In this document: positions 1 through 5,872 of the stretch, in pieces
Position numbering within the stretch: position 1 is the first letter of the stretch
How the letters are laid out: the number at the start of each line of letters is the position of its first letter
Assembly: GCA_012512665.1 (NCBI GenBank)
Contig: JAAZDU010000015.1
Location: 1 to 7,683 of the forward strand
Length of the DNA stretch: 7,683 nucleotides
Reading direction: 5' to 3'
Source of the DNA: Bacillota bacterium
GTDB taxonomy: Bacteria; Bacillota; Dethiobacteria; DTU022; JAAZDU01
Program-made: the position numbers and the translations under genes
Notes under the pieces: generated by a model
Told to the model about the DNA's origin: nothing
The model's input: only the letters and a program-made list of their open reading frames with translations
Databases searched by the model: none

Positions 1-2
1 CG

Positions 3-53
3 GAACGATTCAATGCTATTAGGGAAGCTCTTAAGATACGAAGGCTTTTATAG
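3..53 (+). CDS. Possible C-terminal tail of an upstream gene (partial)
   Basis: Reading from base 3, the plus strand gives a 16-residue tail, ERFNAIREALKIRRLL, followed by a TAG stop at 51-53. The mix of charged and aliphatic residues looks like an amphipathic helix at the end of a real protein. If real, it converges on the minus-strand gene ending at 61, with only 7 bases between the stops. A second frame is also open from base 1 to a TAA at 82-84, but its composition is less protein-like and it would overlap the neighbouring gene. Too little is present to name a family, and the call rests on composition and orientation only. Confidence 0.25.
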   Translation, partial: ERFNAIREALKIRRLL

Positions 54-60
54 GCAGGTC

Positions 61-577
61 TTATTGCTCAGAATTACTCGATAAAGAAGATTGCCCGGCT
101 TTTTTTAGCTTTGCTATCATACCTGCTGAAAGTTTAGCTGCTTCGCGGACGTAGGAGGCACATTTTTTTCGCCTCTCGGGGTCGCGGGCAAATTTTTTTC
201 TATCTTCTTTCAGGCGCAGATCATAGCCGGAAAGAGCCGGGCAGTATATATCGCCAAAAGCAGCTTGAAAGCTGTTAAACATCTCTGCAGGTGCTATCCA
301 GTATTAGAGCATATTCTTTTTTGTTTTCGGGGCTAGTGCGGTTAAAGCTTAAACTGATGGCCATAATGGCGCCGGTCAGCGCGCTGCAGAGAGAACCGCA
401 GCGCCCTATGCCTCCTCCAAAAGCGGTGGCAATTCCCTGGGGGCAGGGTGGGAGCTCCATAGTATCGGCTACGCCTTTTAGGGTTGCTTCAGCGCAGTTG
501 AACCCTTTTTTAAATTCTTGCTCTGCTCTTTCAGCTGCTTTTTCTGCAAATGCAAAATCTTCATTTTTTATCTCCAT
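61..577 (-). pseudogene. C-GCAxxG-C-C family redox protein, reading frame broken
   Basis: Two minus-strand frames together make one member of the C_GCAxxG_C_C family (PF09719-type), small proteins of about 140 residues with four conserved cysteines and a presumed redox role. The N-terminal part (577 to 275, 100 aa) starts at ATG 577 behind a good GGGAGGT site (588-594, 10 nt away). It carries the first cysteine in GFNCAEA, the glycine-rich AFGGGIGRCG stretch, and the second cysteine in LCSALTGA. The C-terminal part (282 to 61) carries the other two, in GDIYCPALSGYDL and RRKKCASYV. The frames differ by one base. The switch must fall between a stop in the second frame near 310 and the first frame's stop at 275-277. 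There is no homopolymer in that stretch. The second frame has an ATG at 282 overlapping the first stop (ATGTTTAA), so two coupled polypeptides are possible, but splitting one compact family domain is more simply a frameshift mutation or a sequencing error. The usual CGAxxG motif reads CSAxxG here. Family assignment is fairly sure; functional status is not. Confidence 0.65.
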
Positions 578-763
578 GATAATTATTACCTCCCTGACCC
601 GTACTATGTTTTTAGGCGCTGCCTTCTTGTTTCTCTCTTGCTTACTTCTCTTTAGTCAGAGAAATATCCTGTTTATAAGCAGAATTTTTTAGCTTATTAA
701 AATTACTGAAACTTAGAAGGAAAAAGGGGCAAGGAGGAAGAAATATTAAAATGAATTTCTGCT

Positions 764-791
764 TTGATTTATCTAAAAGATTTTTAATAAT
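764..791 (+). promoter_or_regulatory. Weak candidate promoter for the flavoprotein gene
   Basis: TTGATT (764-769, 4/6 to consensus) is followed 16 bases later by AATAAT (786-791, 5/6). It lies in the AT-rich part of the 264-bp region between the divergent genes, about 50 bases before the ATG at 842. Other TAATA-like hexamers overlap here, so the exact -10 is uncertain. I found no convincing promoter for the minus-strand gene starting at 577 in the same region. Confidence 0.3.
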
Positions 792-841
792 AGAATGTAT
801 GCAAATTTTAAACTAATTATATTTACGGAGGAGATGACAAT

Positions 842-2938
842 ATGACAGCCGACAACTGTAAAAAGGAAGATTATTTACAGAACCTTCCACCCTGCCAGGT
901 ATCCTGCCCTATTCACCAGGAGGTGAGGGAATACCTGCGTTTGATTGCCATGGGTGATTTTGACCGCTCTCTTGAAGCAATTAAAAGGGCTAATCCCCTT
1001 TCATCGGTCTGTGGTACAATCTGTGCGCACCACTGTGAAGATGAGTGCCGCCGGGCAAATGTAGATGAAGCGCTGTCCATCAGGGGTTTAAAAAGAGCTG
1101 CCGTTGAATTTGGTAAGGCTGGCTTTCCCGACAAGAAAGAGACGGATCCAGAGAAAAAAGTGGCAGTTGTTGGTTCTGGTCCTGCAGGATTAATGGCAGC
1201 TTTTAAGCTGGCCTTGCAAGGGTGTGCTGTTACTGTCCTGGAAAAAGAAGATGATCTGGGCGGAGCTCCCCGCCAGTATATTCCTTTATATCGCCTTCCT
1301 GACGAAACCGTAGATCTTGATATAAATCACCTGAAAGCCCTGGGTATTGAGTTTAAAACGAGGATGGAACTGGGTAAAGATTTTTCTTTAGATGATTTAA
1401 AAAATGAGGGATATAAGGCTATCCTGTTGGCCCTGGGCTTAACAGCCAGCCGGGGGTTACCCCTTCCCGGGGCAGACCATAAAGATGTTTTAATGGCCCT
1501 TACCTTTTTGAAGGCCAGCAAAAGGGATGGCTTCCGCCTTGATGGCAAAGAGGTGATTGTTATAGGCGGAGGCAACGTTGCTATGGACGTGGCCCGCAGT
1601 GCTGTCCGCTGCGGGGCAACTAAGGTAAGGCTGGCCTGCCTGGAGTCTGCTGAGGAGATGCCTGCTTTTCCCTGGGAAATTGAAGAGGCCAGGGAAGAAG
1701 GGGTAGAGATGAACTGCTCCTGGGGGCCAAAAGAGATTTTGATAGAAGATGATAAAATAGTAGGGTTGAAACTTGTTAGGTGTACCTCTGTTTTTGATGA
1801 GCAGGGCCGTTTTAACCCCTGCTATGGCGATGAGTATGCTATTCTTCCTGGCGATACTGTTATTTTCGCTATCGGCCAGGCATCAGACCTGTCAACTGCT
1901 GTAAAAGGCGGTGTCCAGGCTGACGAAAGGGGCCGCCTGGTTTTTGATCCCCAGACTTTAAAGACTCCCCTGGAGGGTGTTTTTGCCTGCGGTGAGGTGG
2001 CTACCGGCCCTGGTACCGCTGTGCAGTCCATGGCTCATGGCCGCCTGGGGGCTCTGGCGGTGGCAAACTACCTTGAAGGGAAGCCATTTTTGGTCTCCAT
2101 GGAGGAGCAGCTTCAGCCCTTACCCCAGCTGGCGCCTGAAGTGGCGCAGGAAGTGAAAAGGATCAAGCGGCATCCAATTCCTGGGCTTAGCCCGCAGGAG
2201 AGAGCCACTAACTTTAAGCCGGTAGAAAAAGGATATACCCTGGCTATGGCTGTCCACGAGAGCATGCGTTGCCTGGGGTGTGCTGCAGGTGCAAAGCGGG
2301 TGGTAGAGCTCTGTGCCGACTGCCTGACCTGCTTGCGCAGCTGCCCCTACGGGGTACCGGTGGTATCGGAGGAAGGAGACGTTAACATACGCGTTGAGCA
2401 GTGCCAGACCTGCGGCCTCTGCCTCACAGTCTGCCCCAATATGGCTATAGAGTTCCGTACCCCCTATATTGAAGAAGCGGCTTCGGGCATTGAAGAAGCA
2501 GTAAAAGAGGCGCTGAAGGGTAAAAATGGGCTTCCAGCGGTAGTGGCCCTCTGTTGTGGCTATGGCAGCTATGCTTTACCGGAGTTCCGCCAGGAATTTT
2601 TAAGCCAAAAACCAGCTAATCTGGGTGTAGTTCGCTTCCCCTGTATCTCCAAGATAGATACAATCCACATTTTAAAAGCATTTGAGCTGGGGGCGGAAGG
2701 GGTCCTGGTGGCAGGATGCCACGATGAAGAAGGCCTTTGCCCTTTCCAGAAGACCATGTTCTGGGCAGAAAAGAGGGTGGGCAAAGTGAAGGGCATCCTG
2801 AAAGATGTGGGCTATAATCCAGACTGCCTGGAGCTAGTATCCCTTACTCCTCAAGAGGTAGCCAATTTTAAGGAGACGGCAGAGAATTTTGCCAAAAAGG
2901 TAAAGGAACTGGAAATGGTGGGGGAGAAAGAGAATTAG
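842..2938 (+). CDS. GltD-like FAD/NAD(P) oxidoreductase fused to 2[4Fe-4S] and MvhD domains
   Basis: A 698-residue cytoplasmic flavoprotein likely to move electrons between NAD(P)H and iron-sulfur partners. Residues 15-95 are the Cys-rich Fer4_20-type module of GltD and dihydropyrimidine dehydrogenase (C18, C22, C57, C61, C65, C69). An FAD dinucleotide fold follows (GSGPAG at 111-116), then an NAD(P) fold (GGGNVAMD at 242-249), then the closing FAD segment (GDTVIFAIGQ and GVFACGEVATGPG, 337-392). Two [4Fe-4S] ferredoxin motifs follow, C491/494/497/501 and C521/524/527/531. Residues 565-680 are an MvhD/FlpD domain (AFELGAEGVLVAGCH), which in methanogens links hydrogenase or formate dehydrogenase to HdrA through a [2Fe-2S] centre. 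Its cysteines differ from the usual pattern: CNWC is replaced by CCGYG, and the GCH-to-Cys spacing is two residues longer. GltD alone is about 480 residues, so this is a true multi-domain fusion. GGAGGAG (827-833) lies 8 nt before the ATG. It is monocistronic, with a terminator behind it. No HdrABC gene is in the window, so the partner and reaction direction are unknown. Confidence 0.9.
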   Translation: MTADNCKKEDYLQNLPPCQVSCPIHQEVREYLRLIAMGDFDRSLEAIKRANPLSSVCGTICAHHCEDECRRANVDEALSIRGLKRAAVEFGKAGFPDKKETDPEKKVAVVGSGPAGLMAAFKLALQGCAVTVLEKEDDLGGAPRQYIPLYRLPDETVDLDINHLKALGIEFKTRMELGKDFSLDDLKNEGYKAILLALGLTASRGLPLPGADHKDVLMALTFLKASKRDGFRLDGKEVIVIGGGNVAMDVARSAVRCGATKVRLACLESAEEMPAFPWEIEEAREEGVEMNCSWGPKEILIEDDKIVGLKLVRCTSVFDEQGRFNPCYGDEYAILPGDTVIFAIGQASDLSTAVKGGVQADERGRLVFDPQTLKTPLEGVFACGEVATGPGTAVQSMAHGRLGALAVANYLEGKPFLVSMEEQLQPLPQLAPEVAQEVKRIKRHPIPGLSPQERATNFKPVEKGYTLAMAVHESMRCLGCAAGAKRVVELCADCLTCLRSCPYGVPVVSEEGDVNIRVEQCQTCGLCLTVCPNMAIEFRTPYIEEAASGIEEAVKEALKGKNGLPAVVALCCGYGSYALPEFRQEFLSQKPANLGVVRFPCISKIDTIHILKAFELGAEGVLVAGCHDEEGLCPFQKTMFWAEKRVGKVKGILKDVGYNPDCLELVSLTPQEVANFKETAENFAKKVKELEMVGEKEN

Positions 2939-2996
2939 TTTTCCCGGCCAAAAAATGAGTTTAATTTTTACCCAAGGCAATTGCATTGCTTTTAAT

Positions 2997-3034
2997 AGAG
3001 TGCGAATAAGTTAACCTGATCGCACTCTTTTTTT
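2997..3034 (+). terminator. Intrinsic terminator after the flavoprotein gene
   Basis: AGAGTGCGA (2997-3005) pairs perfectly with TCGCACTCT (3020-3028) around a 14-nt loop, giving a 9-bp stem followed directly by a run of seven T (3028-3034). It lies about 60 bases after the stop codon at 2938 and insulates this gene from the ccdA operon. There is no matching A-tract on the left, so it should work on the plus strand only. Confidence 0.9.
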
Positions 3035-3094
3035 CCCTGCCAGGATACTTGTTTTTCTACCAATTTCTTTTTTCTTTTCTGCAGCCTTTTTTGT

Positions 3095-3122
3095 TTTAAA
3101 TCAGCTTTCCTTTTGTTATAAT
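3095..3122 (+). promoter_or_regulatory. Extended -10 promoter for the ccdA operon
   Basis: A perfect TATAAT (3117-3122) preceded by TG one base away (TGTTATAAT) forms an extended -10 element. The best -35 is TTTAAA (3095-3100, 4/6, 16-bp spacer); TTGTTT at 3091 is too far. The expected start of transcription is near 3129, giving a leader of about 27 nt to the ATG at 3156. The stretch just upstream (3049-3115) is strikingly pyrimidine-rich on this strand. Confidence 0.65.
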
Positions 3123-3143
3123 GACTGTTAAAACCATATGCTT

Positions 3144-3150
3144 AGAGGGA
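3144..3150 (+). promoter_or_regulatory. Ribosome binding site fixing the ccdA start
   Basis: AGAGGGA sits 5 nt before ATG 3156 (7 nt counted from the GAGG core). The upstream in-frame ATG at 3138 has no such site and would lie only about 9 nt after the predicted transcription start, so 3156 is preferred. Confidence 0.6.
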
Positions 3151-3155
3151 TTTGC

Positions 3156-3872
3156 ATGGCCGAGCAGAGCTTGAGCTTAAGCGTAGCTTTTGCGGCAGGG
3201 CTTCTCTCCTTTTTTTCTCCCTGCATACTGCCCTTGATTCCGGTTTATATGTGCAGTCTGGCAGGAGAGAATGTTTTGGCCTACGGGAGGCCGGGAGCTT
3301 TTTTATCGCGCCAGCTGATTGGCCGTTCTATAGCTTTTTCCCTAGGCTTTACCATTGTTTTCATGGCGCTTGGCCTGGCAGCAGGAGCACTTGGCAACTT
3401 CTTATGGGATTACCGGGGGCTGCTGCAGCAGCTTGGCGGTGTTGTTGTCATCATCTTTGGCTTGGAGATGCTGGGCATCCTTCAGTTGCCTGTTTTCTAT
3501 AGGGAGAGAAGAATTAAGCACAAAATTAATGTTTTGGGCCTGGGAAGGGCTTTTTTGGTGGGTGCTCTCTTTTCCCTGGGCTGGACCCCCTGTGTGGGAC
3601 CCATACTGGCCAGCATTTTGTTTTTGGCGGGGGGAGGAGGAAGCCCCTTGCAGGGAGCAATTTTACTGCTACTATACTCCCTTGGCCTGGCCATTCCTTT
3701 TGTACTGGCCGCTCTTTTTATCTCTCGTTTTTCCTTGATTTCATCCAGGCTGGTAAAGCTTATGCCTTATTTTAACAGCGTTGCCGGAGGGCTGCTGGTT
3801 GTATTGGGCCTCCTGCTTGTCAGCGGTACTTTTGTTAAATTAAGCAGATACTTTAGCAGCTTGTTCTTATAA
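3156..3872 (+). CDS. ccdA: Cytochrome c biogenesis / thiol-disulfide transporter CcdA
   Basis: An integral membrane protein of 238 residues that passes electrons from cytoplasmic thioredoxin to thiol proteins outside the membrane. Both hallmark segments of the DsbD-beta/CcdA family (PF02683-type) are present: SFFSPCILPLIP near the N-terminus, and LGWTPCVGPIL at the start of the second half. Their cysteines (C23 and C146) form the membrane redox pair. About six hydrophobic segments can be seen in two similar halves, with a basic loop (YRERRIKHK) between them. The length is normal for a stand-alone CcdA. The longer frame starting at ATG 3138 adds six residues but lacks a binding site. It is the first gene of an operon; the next gene, a thioredoxin-like lipoprotein, starts 22 bases after its stop and is the probable acceptor. 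No cytochrome c or ResBC/Ccs gene is in the window, so whether the pathway serves haproprotein maturation or general thiol reduction is open. Confidence 0.92.
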   Translation: MAEQSLSLSVAFAAGLLSFFSPCILPLIPVYMCSLAGENVLAYGRPGAFLSRQLIGRSIAFSLGFTIVFMALGLAAGALGNFLWDYRGLLQQLGGVVVIIFGLEMLGILQLPVFYRERRIKHKINVLGLGRAFLVGALFSLGWTPCVGPILASILFLAGGGGSPLQGAILLLLYSLGLAIPFVLAALFISRFSLISSRLVKLMPYFNSVAGGLLVVLGLLLVSGTFVKLSRYFSSLFL

Positions 3873-3894
3873 TATTTAGTGCGGAGGAGATCCT

Positions 3895-4386
3895 GTGCCG
3901 AAAACTAATAATTTAAAAGCTGCTTTAGCAGTTCTTTTCCTCATAGTATTTACAGCTGCCGTAACGGGTTGCGGGGGAGAGAAGGAAGTCGATCAGTATG
4001 ATTTTACTTTGCCGGGGCTTGAGGGGGAAGAAGTAACACTTTCTTCTTACACAGGTAAGGTTATTCTTATCAAGTTCTGGACCACGGCTTGCATCTACTG
4101 CCTGGAAGACCTTGTGCGCTTGGAAGCGCTGCAGAAAGATTATCCCGGCATTGAGATCTTTGCCATCAATATTGGTGGGCAAAGGGAGGCGGTAAAATCT
4201 TTCGTGGAAAGCGCCGGGTTTACTTTTCCGGTACTGCTGGATGAGGATGGTGAGGTGGCGGGAAAGTATCGGGTGCTTGGGGTGCCGACAACAGTCCTAT
4301 TCGATAAAGAAGGGAACATTGTCTATAACAAGCCCGGGGCGCTCCCCCTGAAGAGCATGAAAGAGCTGCTGGAATCAGAACTGTAG
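3895..4386 (+). CDS. TlpA/ResA-like thioredoxin-fold lipoprotein
   Basis: A 163-residue exported thiol-disulfide oxidoreductase, probably anchored outside the membrane and reduced by the CcdA encoded just upstream. It starts at GTG 3895, with GGAGGAG (3883-3889) 5 nt before it; no nearby ATG competes. Residues 1-25 are a signal peptide with Lys at 3 and 8 and a hydrophobic core, ending in the lipobox AVTGC, so C26 would be lipidated. The thioredoxin domain follows (about 33-163), with LSSYTGKVILIKFW leading into a CxxC active site, C66-I-Y-C69, and the cis-proline loop GVPTTVLFD (P131). Most relatives have WCxxC with a Pro after the first Cys (WCPPC or similar). Here the residue before C66 is Ala and the dipeptide is Ile-Tyr, which should shift the redox potential or partner choice. 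A role in cytochrome c maturation (ResA) or another thiol reduction pathway cannot be separated from sequence alone. Confidence 0.88.
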   Translation: MPKTNNLKAALAVLFLIVFTAAVTGCGGEKEVDQYDFTLPGLEGEEVTLSSYTGKVILIKFWTTACIYCLEDLVRLEALQKDYPGIEIFAINIGGQREAVKSFVESAGFTFPVLLDEDGEVAGKYRVLGVPTTVLFDKEGNIVYNKPGALPLKSMKELLESEL

Positions 4387-4464
4387 CTGCAGGCCCACTT
4401 TGGCTGTCACCAGGGAGGCCAAGCAGAGTAGATTTAGCACCCGTTGAATGCATGTATGATGTTT

Positions 4465-4493
4465 TTGACAAAAAGAGGCTCCGGTGATAAAAT
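4465..4493 (+). promoter_or_regulatory. Near-consensus sigma-A promoter upstream of the antiporter leader
   Basis: A perfect TTGACA (4465-4470), a 17-bp spacer and TAAAAT (4488-4493, 5/6), with TG at 4485-4486 also giving an extended -10. This is the best promoter in the window. Transcription should begin near 4500, about 127 bases before the antiporter ATG. The 240-bp gap between the genes (4387-4626) otherwise holds only a TTGGC/GCCAA hairpin (4400-4422) without a T-tract, and the leader and terminator listed next. Confidence 0.75.
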
Positions 4494-4499
4494 AAGATG

Positions 4500-4580
4500 C
4501 GTGATAAAAAATCAAATATATTTGTTCTGAGGTTTCAGCCTTTAAGTGGTTCCCAGCCAGTGTTAATCTGGCTTTTTTTT
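4500..4580 (+). promoter_or_regulatory. Short terminated leader, candidate attenuator or riboswitch
   Basis: From the predicted start near 4500 the transcript runs only about 80 nt before meeting an intrinsic terminator, and no other promoter is visible between the terminator and the antiporter start at 4627. The antiporter would therefore depend on read-through. The leader can form a small TGAT/ATCA hairpin (4502-4514), a CAAATATATTTG palindrome, a perfect CTGA-GGTT-TCAG hairpin (4527-4538), and GG/CC pairings across 4531-4558 that could compete with the left arm of the terminator. I do not recognise it as a known riboswitch class. The alternatives are an independent sRNA of about 80 nt, or a terminator simply left from the upstream operon. 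Riboswitch identity is inference only. Confidence 0.45.
4555..4580 (+). terminator. Intrinsic terminator in front of the antiporter gene
   Basis: AGCCAG (4555-4560) pairs with CTGGCT (4568-4573) around a 7-nt loop, followed by eight T (4573-4580). It can end the ccdA operon transcript, 170 bases after that operon's last stop, and it must also act on the transcript from the promoter at 4465-4493. Confidence 0.8.
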
Positions 4581-4612
4581 GGTTAAAATGCACCAATCTT
4601 TGTTCCTTTACC

Positions 4613-4617
4613 AGGAG
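4613..4617 (+). promoter_or_regulatory. Ribosome binding site fixing the antiporter start
   Basis: AGGAG is 9 nt before ATG 4627. It abuts ATG 4618 directly, which is too close for use, and the upstream in-frame starts (TTG 4579 inside the terminator T-tract, ATG 4588) have no binding site. Confidence 0.6.
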
Positions 4618-4626
4618 ATGATTGCC

Positions 4627-5808
4627 ATGTTAACTGTTTATTCACAGCCGCTGGGGATTGCCATTGTTCTACTTTTAGGTTTAGCAGGCGGGAGACTTGC
4701 GCGTATAATTAAAATGCCCATGGTTGTGGGCTATTTAATTATGGGGGTCTTGCTAAGCCCCTCCATATTGCACATCATACCTAACCAGCTGAACAATGAG
4801 CTGGAAGTTGTAAGGGTTTTAGGCCTGGGCATGATTGCCCTCATGATAGGCAGCGAGCTGGAGATTAAAAAAATGAAAGATGTTGCCCGGGCCGTCTTTA
4901 CTATTACCATAGTGCAAATTGCGGGGGCATTTGTGTTTGTTTTTCTTGCTATGTATTATCTGGTTAAGCTTCCTCTACCCATAAGCCTCTTGCTTGGAGC
5001 ACTGGCGACAGCTACAGCGCCGGCTGCAACGGTAGCCGTGATTAAAGAATATAAAGCCAAGGGGCCGCTTACTCGAACACTTCTTGGCGTGGTTGCTCTT
5101 GACGATGCCGCCTGTATTATCCTCTTTGGCATTGTCATTGCCATCGTTGCCATGATATTCAGCGGCGAAGCGATTACTTTTCAGACAATGCTTGAGCCTT
5201 TTAAAGAAGTGTTTTTCTCTGGTTTACTGGGTGTAATTACCGGGTTACTGCTAGTTTTTTCTTTAAGATTATCGCAGAACAGGCAGCAGTCGCTGGTCAT
5301 CTTGCTTGCTTTTACCCTCTTAAACAGTGGTGCAGCTTATCTTTTTGACCTGTCGCCTTTGCTGGTAAACATGGTGACCGGTTTTGTGGCTGTAAACATT
5401 TATGAAGACTCAGCCGTTTTTCAATACCTGGAAGATGTAGAACTGCCAATATTCATTATGTTTTTTACCTTGACGGGAGCGACACTTCACCTTGAAGCTT
5501 TGTGGAATAACTGGGTACCTGCTGCTGTTAGCCTTGTTGCCAGGGGGGTAGGTAAGGTAGGAGGAGCATTTTTAGGGGCAAGGCTTTCTGGGGCAGAAAA
5601 AACAGTTCAGAAGTATCTAGGTTACGCCATGTTTTCTAAAGCTGGTGTTACGGTAGGTCTGCTGATGATCATACAGCAGAGGTTTCCAGAGATTGCCGTA
5701 GCAATGACAGCTATAGTCCTTGCAGAAATAACGGTTTGTGAGCTTATTGGTCCTATGGGTACACGCTATGCGCTCATAGCTTCAGGTGAGGCCAGGCAGC
5801 AAAAATAA
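4627..5808 (+). CDS. CPA2-family cation:proton antiporter, Kef-type membrane domain only
   Basis: A 393-residue inner-membrane antiporter of the Na_H_Exchanger family (PF00999-type), exchanging Na+ or K+ for protons. Hydrophobic segments run the whole length. Family signatures are KMPMVVGYLIMGVLLSPSIL (29-48), LGLGMIALMIGSELEIKK (65-82), the discontinuous-helix motif ATATAPAATVAVIKEY (127-142), and the ion-binding double aspartate in ALDDAA (D159-D160), typical of electrogenic-type members. FTLTGATLHL and GYAMFSKAGVTVGL near the end are also characteristic. The protein stops about 20 residues after the last membrane segment, so it lacks the RCK/TrkA-N domain that gates KefB/KefC. Any control must come from elsewhere; a PII-like protein is encoded convergently right after it. 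The ion cannot be told from sequence. The preceding leader with promoter and terminator suggests conditional expression. No clear terminator follows in the 64-base gap; only a 5-bp TAGTT/AACTA hairpin (5853-5867) is there. Confidence 0.9.
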   Translation: MLTVYSQPLGIAIVLLLGLAGGRLARIIKMPMVVGYLIMGVLLSPSILHIIPNQLNNELEVVRVLGLGMIALMIGSELEIKKMKDVARAVFTITIVQIAGAFVFVFLAMYYLVKLPLPISLLLGALATATAPAATVAVIKEYKAKGPLTRTLLGVVALDDAACIILFGIVIAIVAMIFSGEAITFQTMLEPFKEVFFSGLLGVITGLLLVFSLRLSQNRQQSLVILLAFTLLNSGAAYLFDLSPLLVNMVTGFVAVNIYEDSAVFQYLEDVELPIFIMFFTLTGATLHLEALWNNWVPAAVSLVARGVGKVGGAFLGARLSGAEKTVQKYLGYAMFSKAGVTVGLLMIIQQRFPEIAVAMTAIVLAEITVCELIGPMGTRYALIASGEARQQK

Positions 5809-5872
5809 CGCATTTAAAATGTCATGTTTCTTAAATAGCCTGTAAAAACCTTTAGTTGTTGTAACTATTAAG

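Noticed and set aside
291..692. Plus-strand frame of 133 codons
   Set aside because: It lies mostly opposite the C-GCAxxG-C-C gene, has no binding site, and its sequence resembles no family; it is a shadow of the minus-strand gene.
731..816. A 21-codon frame (ATG 751 to TAA 814-816) behind a perfect AAGGAGG (731-737), a possible leader peptide before the flavoprotein gene
   Set aside because: The spacing of 13 nt is too long for a good site, the composition matches random AT-rich DNA, and no promoter or hairpin structure supports it.
2977..2984. GCAATTGC palindrome after the flavoprotein gene, considered as an operator
   Set aside because: Eight-base palindromes are common by chance, and this one lies between a stop codon and its terminator, far from any promoter.
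3152..3738. Two long plus-strand frames overlapping ccdA
   Set aside because: They are out-of-frame readings of a GC-rich membrane gene, full of Trp, Ser and Cys, and have no family features, while the ccdA frame has clear motifs.
4400..4422. TTGGC/GCCAA hairpin just after the thioredoxin gene, considered as a terminator
   Set aside because: The stem is only 5-6 bp with a long loop and no T-run follows it; the hairpin at 4555-4580 is a far better terminator.
4375..4596. Minus-strand frame of 73 codons covering the antiporter leader
   Set aside because: No ribosome binding site or recognisable motif, and it runs through the terminator and promoter of the plus strand.
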